NCBI RefSeq assembly: GCF_030652515.1
Contig: NZ_JAUSAR010000169.1
Location: 60,200 to 124,199 of the forward strand
DNA from: Aquabacterium sp.
Lineage (GTDB): Bacteria; Pseudomonadota; Gammaproteobacteria; Burkholderiales; Burkholderiaceae_C
Reading direction: 5' to 3'
DNA: 64,000 nucleotides
Shown here piece by piece: positions 17,653 through 26,852 of the stretch (positions are counted from its first letter, which is position 1; each line of letters opens with the position of its first letter). Under the pieces are notes generated by a model. That model saw nothing but the letters and a program-made list of their open reading frames with translations. It was not told where the DNA came from and ran no database searches. Made by a program: the position numbers and the translations under genes.

Positions 17653-18836
17653 TGGACGCTTCGTCATGGCCGCTGGCCTTCGCGGGGCTGGCCGGGGTGG
17701 CCACCGTCGCCAGCCCGTGCGTGCTGCCGGTGCTGCCCCTGCTGCTGGGCGTGTCCGCTGACCGCTCGGACCGGGCACGCCCTGTGTTCATCATCATCGG
17801 CTTCGTGCTGAGCTTTGTCGCGGTGGCCTTGCTCTTTGGCGCTTCCACCCGTGTGCTGGGGCTCACGCCCGAGTCGGTGCGGGTGGCTGCCGCCTGCGGC
17901 ATGCTGCTGGCCGGCGTGCTGATGATCTGGCCATCGCTGGGCGAGCGCGTCATGGCCCCGCTGGGCCGCATCTCCGACCTGGCGCAAGGCTGGGGCGGGC
18001 AGGCCACGCACACGCCCCTGGGCGGCCTGCTGCTGGGCGCCTCGCTGGGCGCCTTGTGGACACCGTGCGCAGGGCCAGTGCTGGCGTCTGTCCTGGCCCT
18101 GGTGGCCAGCCAGGCCTCGACCCAGCAGACCGCGCCCTTGCTGCTGTCCTATGCCGCTGGCGCTGGGCTGCCGATGCTGGCCATCGCGTATGGTGGGCAA
18201 GCGATGACGGGCAAGGTGCGCGGCCTCAGTCGCCACGCGGCCCGCTTCAGGCAGGGCTGCGGTGTGCTCGTGGTGTTATCGGCCATCGCCATGGCCAAGC
18301 AGTTGGACGCACAAGCCAGTGCCTGGGTCAGCCAGGCGTGGTCAAGCCCGATCAACAAGGTCGGCGCAAGCACGCTCACCGCCAACACCCAACGCGCCAA
18401 CCCGACCGCGCCCGAGTTCGCCGGCATCCACCAGTGGCTCAACAGCCCCCCGCTCACCATGAAAGCGCTGCGCGGGCAGGTGGTGTTGATCGACTTCTGG
18501 ACCTTCGCTTGCGTCAACTGCGTGCGCACCTTGCCGCACATCCAGCGCTGGCACGAGCGCTACGCCGCGCAAGGGCTGGTGGTGGTGGGCGTGCACACGC
18601 CGGAGTTCGCGTTCGAGCGCTCCACCGACAACGTGCGCCAGGCCATCCGCCGCCATGGCCTGAGCTACCCCGTGGCGCAAGACAACCGCTACCAGACCTG
18701 GAACGCCTACGCCAACCAGTACTGGCCCGCCGTCTACCTGGTGGACCGGCAAGGCCGCATCGTGTTCACCCATTTTGGCGAAGGCGACGAGGCCGCCATT
18801 GAACAGCGCATCCAGCAACTGTTGGCGGCCCCATGA
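17649..18836 (+). CDS. CcdA-TlpA fusion (DipZ-like) thiol-disulfide protein
   Basis: 395 residues. The N-terminal part is a CcdA/DsbD-like membrane domain with about six segments and conserved cysteines in VASPCVLPVLPLLLG (Cys24) and LWTPCAGPVLA (Cys140). The C-terminal part, about 245-395, is a TlpA-like thioredoxin domain with the CVNC active site (Cys288, Cys291) and the stretch VVGVHTPEFAFERSTDNV seen in DipZ proteins. It would carry reducing power across the inner membrane to periplasmic thiols. ATG 17649 overlaps the DUF2147 stop. The first 48 codons of the longer open frame are out-of-frame DUF2147 sequence and were left out. Confidence 0.9.
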   Translation: MMDASSWPLAFAGLAGVATVASPCVLPVLPLLLGVSADRSDRARPVFIIIGFVLSFVAVALLFGASTRVLGLTPESVRVAAACGMLLAGVLMIWPSLGERVMAPLGRISDLAQGWGGQATHTPLGGLLLGASLGALWTPCAGPVLASVLALVASQASTQQTAPLLLSYAAGAGLPMLAIAYGGQAMTGKVRGLSRHAARFRQGCGVLVVLSAIAMAKQLDAQASAWVSQAWSSPINKVGASTLTANTQRANPTAPEFAGIHQWLNSPPLTMKALRGQVVLIDFWTFACVNCVRTLPHIQRWHERYAAQGLVVVGVHTPEFAFERSTDNVRQAIRRHGLSYPVAQDNRYQTWNAYANQYWPAVYLVDRQGRIVFTHFGEGDEAAIEQRIQQLLAAP

Positions 18837-18843
18837 AAAAGCA

Positions 18844-20040
18844 TCAAGGCCTCCATGCTTGCTGGTGGTGGATGCCCACGGTGTCGTTGGCGATGACCTG
18901 CTCTTCGTCGGTGGGCAGGACCAGCACGGTGACACCACTGCCGGGCGCGCTGATCACCGAAGCATGGGCCGCATTGGCCTGAGGATCCAGCTGCACGCCC
19001 AACCAGGTCAGGCGCTCACCCACGGCCGCCCGGACCTGGGGCTGGTGTTCGCCAATGCCCGCCGTGAACACCAGGGCGTCCAGCCCGCCCAGCGTGGTGG
19101 CCAGCCGGGCCACCTCACCGGCGATGCGACCGGCGAACAGGTCCAGCGCCTCACGCGCTTCGGGCCGGTCACTGGCCTGCAGCTCGCGGGCGTCGGCACT
19201 CAGGCCCGACACGCCCAACAGGCCTGACTGGTGGTAAAGCAAATCCTCCACCTCATCCACACTCAGGCCCAATGGGCCCATCAGGTGCAGCACCACGCCT
19301 GGGTCGAGCGCCCCACAACGCGTCGCCATGGGGATGCCATCCAGCGTGGAGAAGCCCATGCTGGTGTCCTGACTGACCCCATCTTGCAGCGCACACAGGC
19401 TGGCCCCGCTGCCCAGGTGAGCCACCACCACTTTGCCGCCCTTCAAGGCCGGAAAGCGACGGGCCAACTCGCCCGCCACATACTGGTACGACAAGCCATG
19501 GAAGCCATAGCGTTTCACACCGCGGTCAAAAAAGGCACGCGGTATCGCAAAGCGGCGCACCAGGTTGGATTGCGAACGGTGAAACGCCGTGTCGAACGAA
19601 GCCGTCTGCAGCAGGCCCGGCCGCAGGTGCCGGATGGCCTGGATCAGGCGCACGCCCTGCGGCTGGTGCAAAGGCGCCAGCGGCACCAGCTCGGTGATGG
19701 CGGCGAGCGTGTCGTCGTCGATGGCCACGGGCCCATCGAAGCGATCCCCGCCATGCACCACGCGGTGGCCCACCGACATCACATCATCCAGCTTGAAATG
19801 CGAGGCGAACCAACCCAGGGTTTCATCGAGCACCTCGTGCAAATCTTCGGTGAGCTTGGCGTTCAGGGTGATGTCCTGCGACTGGCCGTGGTCGGACACC
19901 CGAAGCCGCAGGGGTTGCGCGCGCAAGTCGATCACGCCCTTGCCAACCTGGGTGGCTTGCCCGTTCACGACACTGAACAAGCCCACCTTGATGGACGACG
20001 AACCAGCGTTGAAGGTGAGCACCAAGGGTGTGCTGCCCAT
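18844..20040 (-). CDS. ackA: Acetate kinase
   Basis: 398-residue ASKHA-fold kinase that interconverts acetate plus ATP with acetyl phosphate. Seen: LVLTFNAGSSSIKVGLF at the N-terminus, GHRVVHGGDRF, the catalytic region TASFDTAFHRS, RYGFHGLSY, VVAHLGSGASLCAL, MGFSTLDGIPMATRCGALDPG and FTAGIGEHQPQVR. It follows the MaoC-phosphotransacetylase gene by 2 bases, giving the acetyl-CoA to acetyl phosphate to acetate route in one operon. ATG 20040 has AAGGTGG upstream; a TTG at 20046 would add two residues. It could also act on propionate. Confidence 0.95.
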   Translation of the reverse strand: MGSTPLVLTFNAGSSSIKVGLFSVVNGQATQVGKGVIDLRAQPLRLRVSDHGQSQDITLNAKLTEDLHEVLDETLGWFASHFKLDDVMSVGHRVVHGGDRFDGPVAIDDDTLAAITELVPLAPLHQPQGVRLIQAIRHLRPGLLQTASFDTAFHRSQSNLVRRFAIPRAFFDRGVKRYGFHGLSYQYVAGELARRFPALKGGKVVVAHLGSGASLCALQDGVSQDTSMGFSTLDGIPMATRCGALDPGVVLHLMGPLGLSVDEVEDLLYHQSGLLGVSGLSADARELQASDRPEAREALDLFAGRIAGEVARLATTLGGLDALVFTAGIGEHQPQVRAAVGERLTWLGVQLDPQANAAHASVISAPGSGVTVLVLPTDEEQVIANDTVGIHHQQAWRP

Positions 20041-20042
20041 GC

Positions 20043-21443
20043 TCAAACCACCTTGGCCTGCTTGCGCTCGGACACCAGCTTGGCCAGCGCCGCCGAGGCC
20101 AGGCGCACACGCAGGCTGTCGGAGCGGCTGGTCAGGATGATGGGCAAGCGCGCGCCCAGTACCAACCCTGCAGCGTCGGCCCCTGCGAAGTACATCAACT
20201 GCTTGGCCAGCATGTTGCCAGCCTCCAGGTCGGGCACCAGCAGGATGTCGGCCTGCCCGGCCACCGGCGAGCTGATGCCTTTGGTGCGGGCTGCCGCCAG
20301 GCTGATGGCGTTGTCGAAAGCCAGCGGGCCATCCACCAAGGCCCCCGTGATCTGCCCGCGCGAGGCCATCACGGTCAACGCGGCGGCGTCCAACGTGGCC
20401 GGCATCTTGGCGTTGACGGTTTCCACCGCCGCCAGCACCGCCACGAGTGGTTGCTCGATGCCCAGCAAGCGCAACAGGTCGATGGCGTTCTGGCAGATGT
20501 CGCGCTTTTGTTCCAGCGTGGGCGCGATGTTGATGGCCGCGTCGGTCACGATCAGGGGCTTGTCGTAGGCGGGCACGTCCATGGCGTAGACGTGGCTGAT
20601 GCGCCGGTCGGTGCGCAGGTTCGAGTTGGCGCCCACGACCGCGCCCAACAGTTCATCGGTGTGCAGGCTGCCCTTCATCAGCGCCGCCACCTTGCCGGCC
20701 GCGCCCCACTCCACCGCCAAGGCCGCGGCGGCATGGCTGTGCTCGACCGACTGGATCTCGATGCCTTCCAGGCTGAGCTGGGCCGCCTCGGCCACCGCAC
20801 GGATCCTGGCCTCTGGGCCGAACAGCACCGGGTCCAGCAAACCTTCGTCGCGCGCCTCGATCGCCGCCTGGAGGGCGTCGGGCGAACAGGGGTGAACGAT
20901 GGCCGTGCGCAGGGCCGGAAACGCTTGCGCCTGTTTGATGAAGGCCTCGTAGCGGTCATGGCGGCGCACCGAGACCTCGGGCGGCACCATGGCTGGCCAG
21001 ACGATGGGCGCGGCGGGCGCGATCACCGTGGCCGTGCCCAACAGCACCACCTCACCGTTCTGGTTGACGCAGCGGGTGTCCAGCAGCACCACGCGCTTGG
21101 CCTCGTGCTTTTCCTTGACGGTGACCGAGGCCGTGATGGTGTCGCCCGGCACCACCGGGTGGCGAAACTGCAGGTCCTGGCCCAGGTAGATGGTGCCGGG
21201 TCCCGGCAGGCGGGTGCCCAGCAGGGCGGAGATCAAAGACCCGGTCCACATGCCATGGACGACCACGTGCCCGAAGGGGGCGCTGGAGGCAAACGCCGCG
21301 TCCAGGTGTGCCGGATTGACATCGCCCGACATCGCCGCGAACAGGTCGATGTCGTTTTGCCCTGCGATGCGCACCAGCGAAGCTGTCTCGCCGATGCTCA
21401 GCTCTTCGAAAGTCCGGTTGCGCAAAACAACGCCATCAGTCAT
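20043..21443 (-). CDS. Bifunctional MaoC-like hydratase / phosphate acetyltransferase
   Basis: 466-residue fusion. Residues 1-140 form a MaoC (R-hydratase-like) hot-dog domain: NRTFEELSIGETASLVR, then DIDLFAAMSGDVNPAHLD with the hydratase motif, HGMWTGSLISALLGT and GPGTIYLGQDLQF. Residues about 155-466 form a short phosphotransacetylase: HPCSPDALQAAIEA, LMKGSLHTDELLGAVV, ISHVYAMDVP, LIVTDAAINIAPTL and DGPLAFDNAISLAAA. This fusion is common in beta- and alphaproteobacteria beside acetate kinase. The phosphotransacetylase makes acetyl phosphate; the physiological role of the MaoC half is not known to me. Confidence 0.92.
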   Translation of the reverse strand: MTDGVVLRNRTFEELSIGETASLVRIAGQNDIDLFAAMSGDVNPAHLDAAFASSAPFGHVVVHGMWTGSLISALLGTRLPGPGTIYLGQDLQFRHPVVPGDTITASVTVKEKHEAKRVVLLDTRCVNQNGEVVLLGTATVIAPAAPIVWPAMVPPEVSVRRHDRYEAFIKQAQAFPALRTAIVHPCSPDALQAAIEARDEGLLDPVLFGPEARIRAVAEAAQLSLEGIEIQSVEHSHAAAALAVEWGAAGKVAALMKGSLHTDELLGAVVGANSNLRTDRRISHVYAMDVPAYDKPLIVTDAAINIAPTLEQKRDICQNAIDLLRLLGIEQPLVAVLAAVETVNAKMPATLDAAALTVMASRGQITGALVDGPLAFDNAISLAAARTKGISSPVAGQADILLVPDLEAGNMLAKQLMYFAGADAAGLVLGARLPIILTSRSDSLRVRLASAALAKLVSERKQAKVV

Positions 21444-21563
21444 GGATCCGCCTTATGCTTGAAACACGGGCCAGTGTAAACACAGGCACACCACCCGGCA
21501 TGGCCTTTGCACGCAGTCTCGCCTGTGACCCGATCTGGGGCTCAATCATCGAGAGGTGCAACC

Positions 21564-21980
21564 GTGATCAGTAAACAGGTGATGACCAGCGAAGACGCGC
21601 TCAAGGCCTTGCAGGCGGCGCAACAGGAGGCCCTGACCCACCAATGGGCCGTGTCGATCGCCGTGTGCGACGACGGCGGGCACCTGCTGGGTTTTGTGCG
21701 CATGCCCGGGGCCAACATCGCCTCGGCCACCATTTCCCAGTCCAAAGCAGCCACGGCCGCGCAAATGAAACGTGAAACCAAGGGCATCGAAGAGATGATC
21801 AATGGTGGTCGTTTCGCGTTCCTGTCTGCCCCAAAGCTGGAAGGCCTGCTGGAGGGCGGTGTGCCGGTGCTGGTGAATGGGCAGTGCGTGGGCGCCGTGG
21901 GGGTCAGCGGCGTCAAACCGGGTGAAGATGCCCAGATTGCCAAGGCGGCGGTTGAAGCCGTGACCGCAGGCATGACCTGA
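21564..21980 (+). CDS. GlcG/HbpS family heme-binding-like protein
   Basis: 138-residue protein of the GlcG/HbpS (DUF336) fold. Pattern: MTSEDALKALQAAQQEALTH, WAVSIAVCDDGGHLLGFVRM, then ISQSKAATAAQMKRETKG, GGVPVLVNGQCVGAVGVSG and DAQIAKAAVEA. Family members bind heme or cobalamin-like ligands or belong to glycolate-use loci; no glycolate genes are here. Start is GTG 21564 with GAGAGG eight bases upstream, at the edge of the conserved part. No signal peptide, so cytoplasmic. Confidence 0.85.
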   Translation: MISKQVMTSEDALKALQAAQQEALTHQWAVSIAVCDDGGHLLGFVRMPGANIASATISQSKAATAAQMKRETKGIEEMINGGRFAFLSAPKLEGLLEGGVPVLVNGQCVGAVGVSGVKPGEDAQIAKAAVEAVTAGMT

Positions 21981-22050
21981 CCATGGGCGGTGGCAGGCAT
22001 GCCGATTGCCCTTCATGGTGATTCATCGCCACGATTCACAGGAGCATTCC

Positions 22051-22494
22051 ATGAACGCACACACGCCAAACCGCTGGATCGCCGGGCTTTCAGCCTGGGC
22101 CTTGTTGTTTTCCATCGCCCAAGCCTGCGAAGGGCCGCGCGCCGCCTTGCCTGCCGAGAAGACCAGCCAAGGCATCAGCTACGTGAGTGGCGGCGTCGGC
22201 CTGGACGAGTCTGGCGCCTTGAAAGGGGCCAGGAAAGATTACTCGCTCGACATTGAAACTTTTCAATCGGCCAACGGCAAGAACGAGTACATCGCCGCCG
22301 TGCCATTGACCATCACGCGCCCCAATGGCGAGGTGGTGTTCCAGGCGCCCAGCGACGGGCCATTCACCCTGCTGCGGATGCCGCCTGGCACCTACATCGT
22401 CAAGGCCAGCCACCAGGGCCAAACTCAGCAGCGTCAGGTGCTGGTGGGCACCGGGCTGGGGGCCAAGGCCTCCTTCGTGTTCAAACCCAGCTGA
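22051..22494 (+). CDS. Exported carboxypeptidase-regulatory-like domain protein
   Basis: 147 residues. A signal peptide (WIAGLSAWALLFSIAQA) is followed at once by CEG, which lacks the full lipobox pattern, so a soluble periplasmic product is more likely than a lipoprotein. The C-terminal half (VPLTITRPNGEVVFQAPSDG, PFTLLRMPPGTYIVKASHQG) resembles a carboxypeptidase-regulatory / prealbumin-like beta sandwich. No catalytic motif. GGAG precedes ATG 22051. The lipocalin gene follows 25 bases downstream and may be co-expressed. Function unknown. Confidence 0.75.
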   Translation: MNAHTPNRWIAGLSAWALLFSIAQACEGPRAALPAEKTSQGISYVSGGVGLDESGALKGARKDYSLDIETFQSANGKNEYIAAVPLTITRPNGEVVFQAPSDGPFTLLRMPPGTYIVKASHQGQTQQRQVLVGTGLGAKASFVFKPS

Positions 22495-22519
22495 AAATTA
22501 TTTGCATGGAGGACTCCGC

Positions 22520-23110
22520 ATGATGCTTCGCCCCCACCACTGGGCCTTGACCTTGGCCATCGCCTTGGGCGCTACCACGGCGCAGGCCACCGATCCCGCA
22601 CCACTGCAAGCGGTTGAATCCGTCAATCTGACACGCTACCTGGGTCGCTGGTACCAGATCGCCCACTACCCCAACAAGTTCCAGGCGCAATGCGTGAGCG
22701 ACACGACCGCCGACTACCGCTTGCTGCCCCACGGGCGGATCGAAGTGATCAACCGGTGCACGACCGCCACCGGTGCGACCGACGAGGCCGTGGGCGAAGC
22801 GCGCCTGGCCCAACCACGCTGGCTGGGCATCCCAGTGGGCAAGGTGGTCAGCACGGCCAAGCTGCAGGTGCGTTTTGCGCCTGCCGTGCTAGGCTGGGTG
22901 CCGGGGGTTTGGGCGCCTTATTGGGTCGTTCAACTGGCCCCCGACTACCGCTACGCGGTGGTGAGCGAACCGAGCCGTGAATACCTGTGGATCCTGTCGC
23001 GCACGCCCACACTGGCCCCGCCAGACCGGGCCGCCATCAACAGCGCGCTTCAACAGCAAGGGTTCGATCTGGCCAGATTGCAGGAAGACCCTCACACCGC
23101 CAGGCCCTGA
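22520..23110 (+). CDS. Lipocalin (Blc-like)
   Basis: 196 residues with a signal peptide (ALTLAIALGATTAQA). Bacterial lipocalin signature: LTRYLGRWYQIAHYPNKFQA with the GXW motif, cysteine CVSDTTADYRLLPHGRI, then VINRCTTATG. Late strands include YWVVQLAPDYRYAVVSEPSR followed by EYLWILSRTP. Blc-type proteins bind lysophospholipids or fatty acids and act in envelope stress. No lipobox cysteine is seen at the cleavage site, so it may be periplasmic rather than an outer-membrane lipoprotein as in E. coli. GGAGG lies 7-11 bases before ATG 22520. Confidence 0.9.
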   Translation: MMLRPHHWALTLAIALGATTAQATDPAPLQAVESVNLTRYLGRWYQIAHYPNKFQAQCVSDTTADYRLLPHGRIEVINRCTTATGATDEAVGEARLAQPRWLGIPVGKVVSTAKLQVRFAPAVLGWVPGVWAPYWVVQLAPDYRYAVVSEPSREYLWILSRTPTLAPPDRAAINSALQQQGFDLARLQEDPHTARP

Positions 23111-23221
23111 TCAGACTTCTGGGTGATCCGTTCGACCCACGGTCGGCGAGCAAGGCACGAGGACGGCTGACACACCGGGACCCAACACTCCCGGTTGTTG
23201 CCACCGATCGAGGTCTCGTCC

Positions 23222-26071
23222 ATGTCCGCTGCCGTCTCTACCCGCCGTGCTGTTCATTTGCTGAGCGCGGTCGCGCTCGCCACCATCAGCCTGATGGCAC
23301 AGGCCTCCACCAGCGGGGTGGTGATCAGCCAGATTTACGGCGGGGGCGGCAACACCGGCGCCACCTACACCCACGACTTCATCGAGCTGTTCAACGCTGG
23401 CAGCGCCCCGGTTAGCCTGAACGGCTGGTCGGTGCAATACGCCTCGGCCACTGGCACCAGTTGGCAGAAAACCGTGCTGGGCAATGTGCTGCTGCAACCT
23501 GGCCAGTACTACCTGGTGCAGCAAGCCCAAGGTGCGGGTGGCACCACGCCCCTGCCTGCGCCGGATGTGAGCACGGGCACGATTGCCATGTCCGGCACCG
23601 CTGGCAAGGTGGCTTTGGTCAGCGCGAACACCACGCTCACCAGCACCTCGCCCACCGGGGCCACCATCGTTGACTATGTGGGCTTTGGCACCACGGCCAC
23701 GCCTTCGGAAGGCAGCGGCCCCACACCCGCCGCATCGAACACCCTGGCCGTGATCCGACTCCAGGCCGGGTGCACCGACACCGACAACAACAGCGGCGAC
23801 TTTGTGGCCGGTGCCCCCACGCCACGCAGCACGGTCACTGCCTTGAACGTCTGCACCGGCAATGGCGGCGGTGGATCAACGGGCAGCGCCGCCAAGGTCT
23901 ACGAGATCCAGGGCACAGGCAGCACCAGCCCCATGGTCAATGCTTCGGTCATCACCAGCGGCGTGGTCACCAAGGTCAACAACAATGGCTTCTACCTGCA
24001 AGACCCGGTGGGCGACGGCAATGCCTTGACCTCGGATGGCATCTTCGTGTTCACCAGCACCCCACCCACCGTGGTGGCGGGCGATCTGGTGCAAGTCAGT
24101 GGCAAGGTGACCGAGTTCAACGTGGGCTCGGCCAGCAACGCGCTGTCGCTGGCCCACACCGTGACCGAAATCACCGCACCCACCGTCACCGTGCAGGGCA
24201 GCGGCCACAGCATCGCCCCCACGCCCATCACCCTGCCGGTGTCCACCGATGCGGAACTGGAGCGGGTTGAAGGCATGCTGGTCACCATCAACAGCCAGTT
24301 GACCGTCTCGCAGAACTACTTCCAGGGCCGCTTTGGCCAGGTCACCCTGTCGGCCAATGGCCGGATGGAAACGCCCACCAACCGCTTCCGCCCAGGCACC
24401 AGCGCCCAAGCCCTGGCCGAACAAAATGCGCTCAGCCGCATCCTGCTGGACGATGGCACCACGCAGCAAAACCCCAACCCCACGCCTTACTTCGGCGCCA
24501 ACAACACCTTGCGCGCTGGCGACACCGTCGATGCCATCACTGGCGTGATCGACTATGGCCTGTCCACGACCACCACCGATGGCCTGGCTGACTACAAGAT
24601 CCACCCCACCCAGCCGGTGAGCTTCACACGCGTCAACGCCCGCACTTCAGAGCCTGAAGCCGTGGGCGGCAACGTGAAGGTGGCGAGCGCCAATGTGCTG
24701 AACTTCTTCACCACCTTCACCAATGGCAGCACGGCCGCCGGTGCCACCGGCCAAGGCTGCACCCTGGGTGGCGCGGTGTCGGCGTCCAACTGCCGTGGTG
24801 CCAACAACCTGGCCGAGTTCAACCGCCAACGGGCCAAGATCGTGGAGTCCATTTCGGCCATCAACGCCGATGTGGTGGGCCTGATGGAAATCCAGAACAA
24901 CGTGCCCAACGTGGGCGCCTCCGGCACCCATGCCGACACCGCCGTCTTGAACCTGGTGGCCGCTTTGAATGCCAAGGTCGGCGCGGGCACGTACGCCGTG
25001 GTGCCCGCCCCCACGGGCAGCACCGGCACCGATGCCATCCGCGTGGCGCTGATCTACAAGCCCGGCCAACTGAGCTTGTCGGGCGCAGCCCTGTCGGACA
25101 CCGATGCCATCAACAACCGGCCTCCGCTGGCACAAACCTTTGCCGCGCCCAATGGCGAGAAGTTCTCGGTGATCGTCAACCACCTCAAGTCCAAGGGCAG
25201 TTGCCCCGGCAGCGCCTCGGACCCCGATGCCGACCAAGGCGACCTGCAAGGCTGCTGGAACGAACAGCGCAAGCAGCAAGCCCAGCGCCTGCGCACTTTC
25301 GCATCGACCGTGCAAGCCCAGAGCGGCAGCACCGACCTGATCATCATCGGTGACCTCAACGCTTACGCGAAAGAAGATCCGATCGAGGAGCTGACCGGCC
25401 ACGGCTACGTGGACCAGATCGCGCGCTTCAACAGCTTGGGCTACTCGTATGTGTTCGATGGGGCCGCTGGCCGCCTGGACCACGCGATCACCACGCCTTC
25501 ACTGTCCACCAAGGTGACCCGCGCCATCGAATGGCACATCAACGCGGACGAGCCCTCGGTCATCGACTACAACACCGAGTTCAAGCAACCGGCTTGCGCC
25601 GCGTGCGGGCCGGACTACTACAGCACCTCGCCTTACCGCTCCTCGGACCACGACCCCGTCATCGTGGGCCTGAACCTGCTCAAGCCCGTCAACGGCACGC
25701 CGGGACGCGACAGCCTCAGCGGCACTGCGGGCGACGATGTGATCAACGGCGGCGAAGGCAGCGACACCATCACCACGGGCGCGGGCCGGGATCTGCTGGT
25801 CTACACCAGCCTGCGCGATGGTCTGGACACCGTCATCGACTTTGCCCCGGGCTCTGACCGCATCGACCTGAGCGCCCTGCTGGCTTCGCTGGGCCTGGCG
25901 CCCACCCAGGCCATGGCAGCGGGCCATGTGCGCCTGGTGAACAGCAGCGCTGGCGTGCAAGTGCAACTGGACACCGACGGCAGCGCCGGCCCTGCCGTGC
26001 CCCGCGCCCTGATCGTGCTGCGCGGTGTGTCCGCCAGCCAACTGCAGGCCGCCCGAGACCTCGGCCTGTGA
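23222..26071 (+). CDS. ExeM/NucH-type extracellular endonuclease with RTX tail
   Basis: 949-residue secreted nuclease. Domains in order: signal peptide (LLSAVALATISLMAQAS); a lamin-tail domain (VVISQIYGGGGNTG, DFIELFNAGSAPVSLNGWSV); an OB-fold region (about 220-430); an endonuclease/exonuclease/phosphatase domain with KVASANVLNFF, VVGLMEIQNN, IIGDLNAYAKEDPI and SSDHDPVIVGLN; and a C-terminal block with RTX-like nonapeptides (GTAGDDVINGGEGSDTI). Family members degrade extracellular DNA and affect biofilm. The Sec signal and the RTX-like tail point to different export routes, which is odd. Start ATG 23222 has GAGG upstream. No secretion genes are nearby. Confidence 0.9.
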   Translation: MSAAVSTRRAVHLLSAVALATISLMAQASTSGVVISQIYGGGGNTGATYTHDFIELFNAGSAPVSLNGWSVQYASATGTSWQKTVLGNVLLQPGQYYLVQQAQGAGGTTPLPAPDVSTGTIAMSGTAGKVALVSANTTLTSTSPTGATIVDYVGFGTTATPSEGSGPTPAASNTLAVIRLQAGCTDTDNNSGDFVAGAPTPRSTVTALNVCTGNGGGGSTGSAAKVYEIQGTGSTSPMVNASVITSGVVTKVNNNGFYLQDPVGDGNALTSDGIFVFTSTPPTVVAGDLVQVSGKVTEFNVGSASNALSLAHTVTEITAPTVTVQGSGHSIAPTPITLPVSTDAELERVEGMLVTINSQLTVSQNYFQGRFGQVTLSANGRMETPTNRFRPGTSAQALAEQNALSRILLDDGTTQQNPNPTPYFGANNTLRAGDTVDAITGVIDYGLSTTTTDGLADYKIHPTQPVSFTRVNARTSEPEAVGGNVKVASANVLNFFTTFTNGSTAAGATGQGCTLGGAVSASNCRGANNLAEFNRQRAKIVESISAINADVVGLMEIQNNVPNVGASGTHADTAVLNLVAALNAKVGAGTYAVVPAPTGSTGTDAIRVALIYKPGQLSLSGAALSDTDAINNRPPLAQTFAAPNGEKFSVIVNHLKSKGSCPGSASDPDADQGDLQGCWNEQRKQQAQRLRTFASTVQAQSGSTDLIIIGDLNAYAKEDPIEELTGHGYVDQIARFNSLGYSYVFDGAAGRLDHAITTPSLSTKVTRAIEWHINADEPSVIDYNTEFKQPACAACGPDYYSTSPYRSSDHDPVIVGLNLLKPVNGTPGRDSLSGTAGDDVINGGEGSDTITTGAGRDLLVYTSLRDGLDTVIDFAPGSDRIDLSALLASLGLAPTQAMAAGHVRLVNSSAGVQVQLDTDGSAGPAVPRALIVLRGVSASQLQAARDLGL

Positions 26072-26097
26072 ACCCCCGAAGTACCCAAGGAAACGAC

Positions 26098-26844
26098 ATG
26101 CACCACCGCCAACTCACCCGCCTCGGCGCCTTGCTGGGCAGCCTCATGATCAGCAGCCTGGCGCAAGCCGACATCACCAATGGCGACTTCGCCAACGGCC
26201 TGTCAGGCTGGCAAACCTTTGGCGACGTGGCCGCGCCCAGCGGCACGCTGGTGCTGAGCACCGCCACATTGGGTTCTGACGACTACCCGTTCGCCGATGG
26301 TCACCACAACGTCTCGGGCCAGGACGCTGGCGTCATCGGCCTCCCAGGCGGCCTGGAAGATTTTGTGGGCGTGGCCTTGGGCTCGCTCGACCCCGACCCC
26401 ATCAATCACACCAGCGTCTTGTGGGAAGGCTCGGCCGCCCGGCAAAGTTTCGCGGTGCAGGCTGGCGACACCCTGAGTTTCGACTGGAACCTGCTGAGCG
26501 CCGACCGGGATTTCGCCGACCAGGCTTTTGTCGTGATCAACACCACCTTCGGCAACGGCCTGCAGGTGCTGGCGCTGGCCAACGCCAGCCTCGCCACCAA
26601 CGCCGTGCCCGGCAGCACTGATCTGCTGCAAACCGGCGTGAACCAGTTCAGCCACACCTTCACCGGGGCTGGCCTGGTGACGATGTCCTGGGTCGTGGCC
26701 GACCTGGACGACAGCGCCAAAACTTCACTCTTGACGGTGGACAACGTGGCCCTGACCAGCGCGGTGCCCGAACCCACGATGGCCCTGCTGGCTTTGCTTG
26801 GCGTGGGCGCCTTGGGTGTGATTCGAGTCAACCGCAGGGGCTGA
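26098..26844 (+). CDS. PEP-CTERM sorting domain protein
   Basis: 248 residues. Signal peptide (LGALLGSLMISSLAQA) then ITNGDFANGLSGWQTFGDV, a start typical of carbohydrate-binding-like PEP-CTERM proteins (NGDFE/GLSGW). The middle is a beta-rich domain of the kind called choice-of-anchor. The end carries the sorting signal VPEPTMALLALLGVGALGV and a basic tail (RVNRRG). AAGGAAAC precedes ATG 26098. It lies 26 bases after the nuclease gene and may share its transcript, which would link a surface protein and an extracellular nuclease. Confidence 0.87.
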   Translation: MHHRQLTRLGALLGSLMISSLAQADITNGDFANGLSGWQTFGDVAAPSGTLVLSTATLGSDDYPFADGHHNVSGQDAGVIGLPGGLEDFVGVALGSLDPDPINHTSVLWEGSAARQSFAVQAGDTLSFDWNLLSADRDFADQAFVVINTTFGNGLQVLALANASLATNAVPGSTDLLQTGVNQFSHTFTGAGLVTMSWVVADLDDSAKTSLLTVDNVALTSAVPEPTMALLALLGVGALGVIRVNRRG

Positions 26845-26852
26845 TCCCAAGG

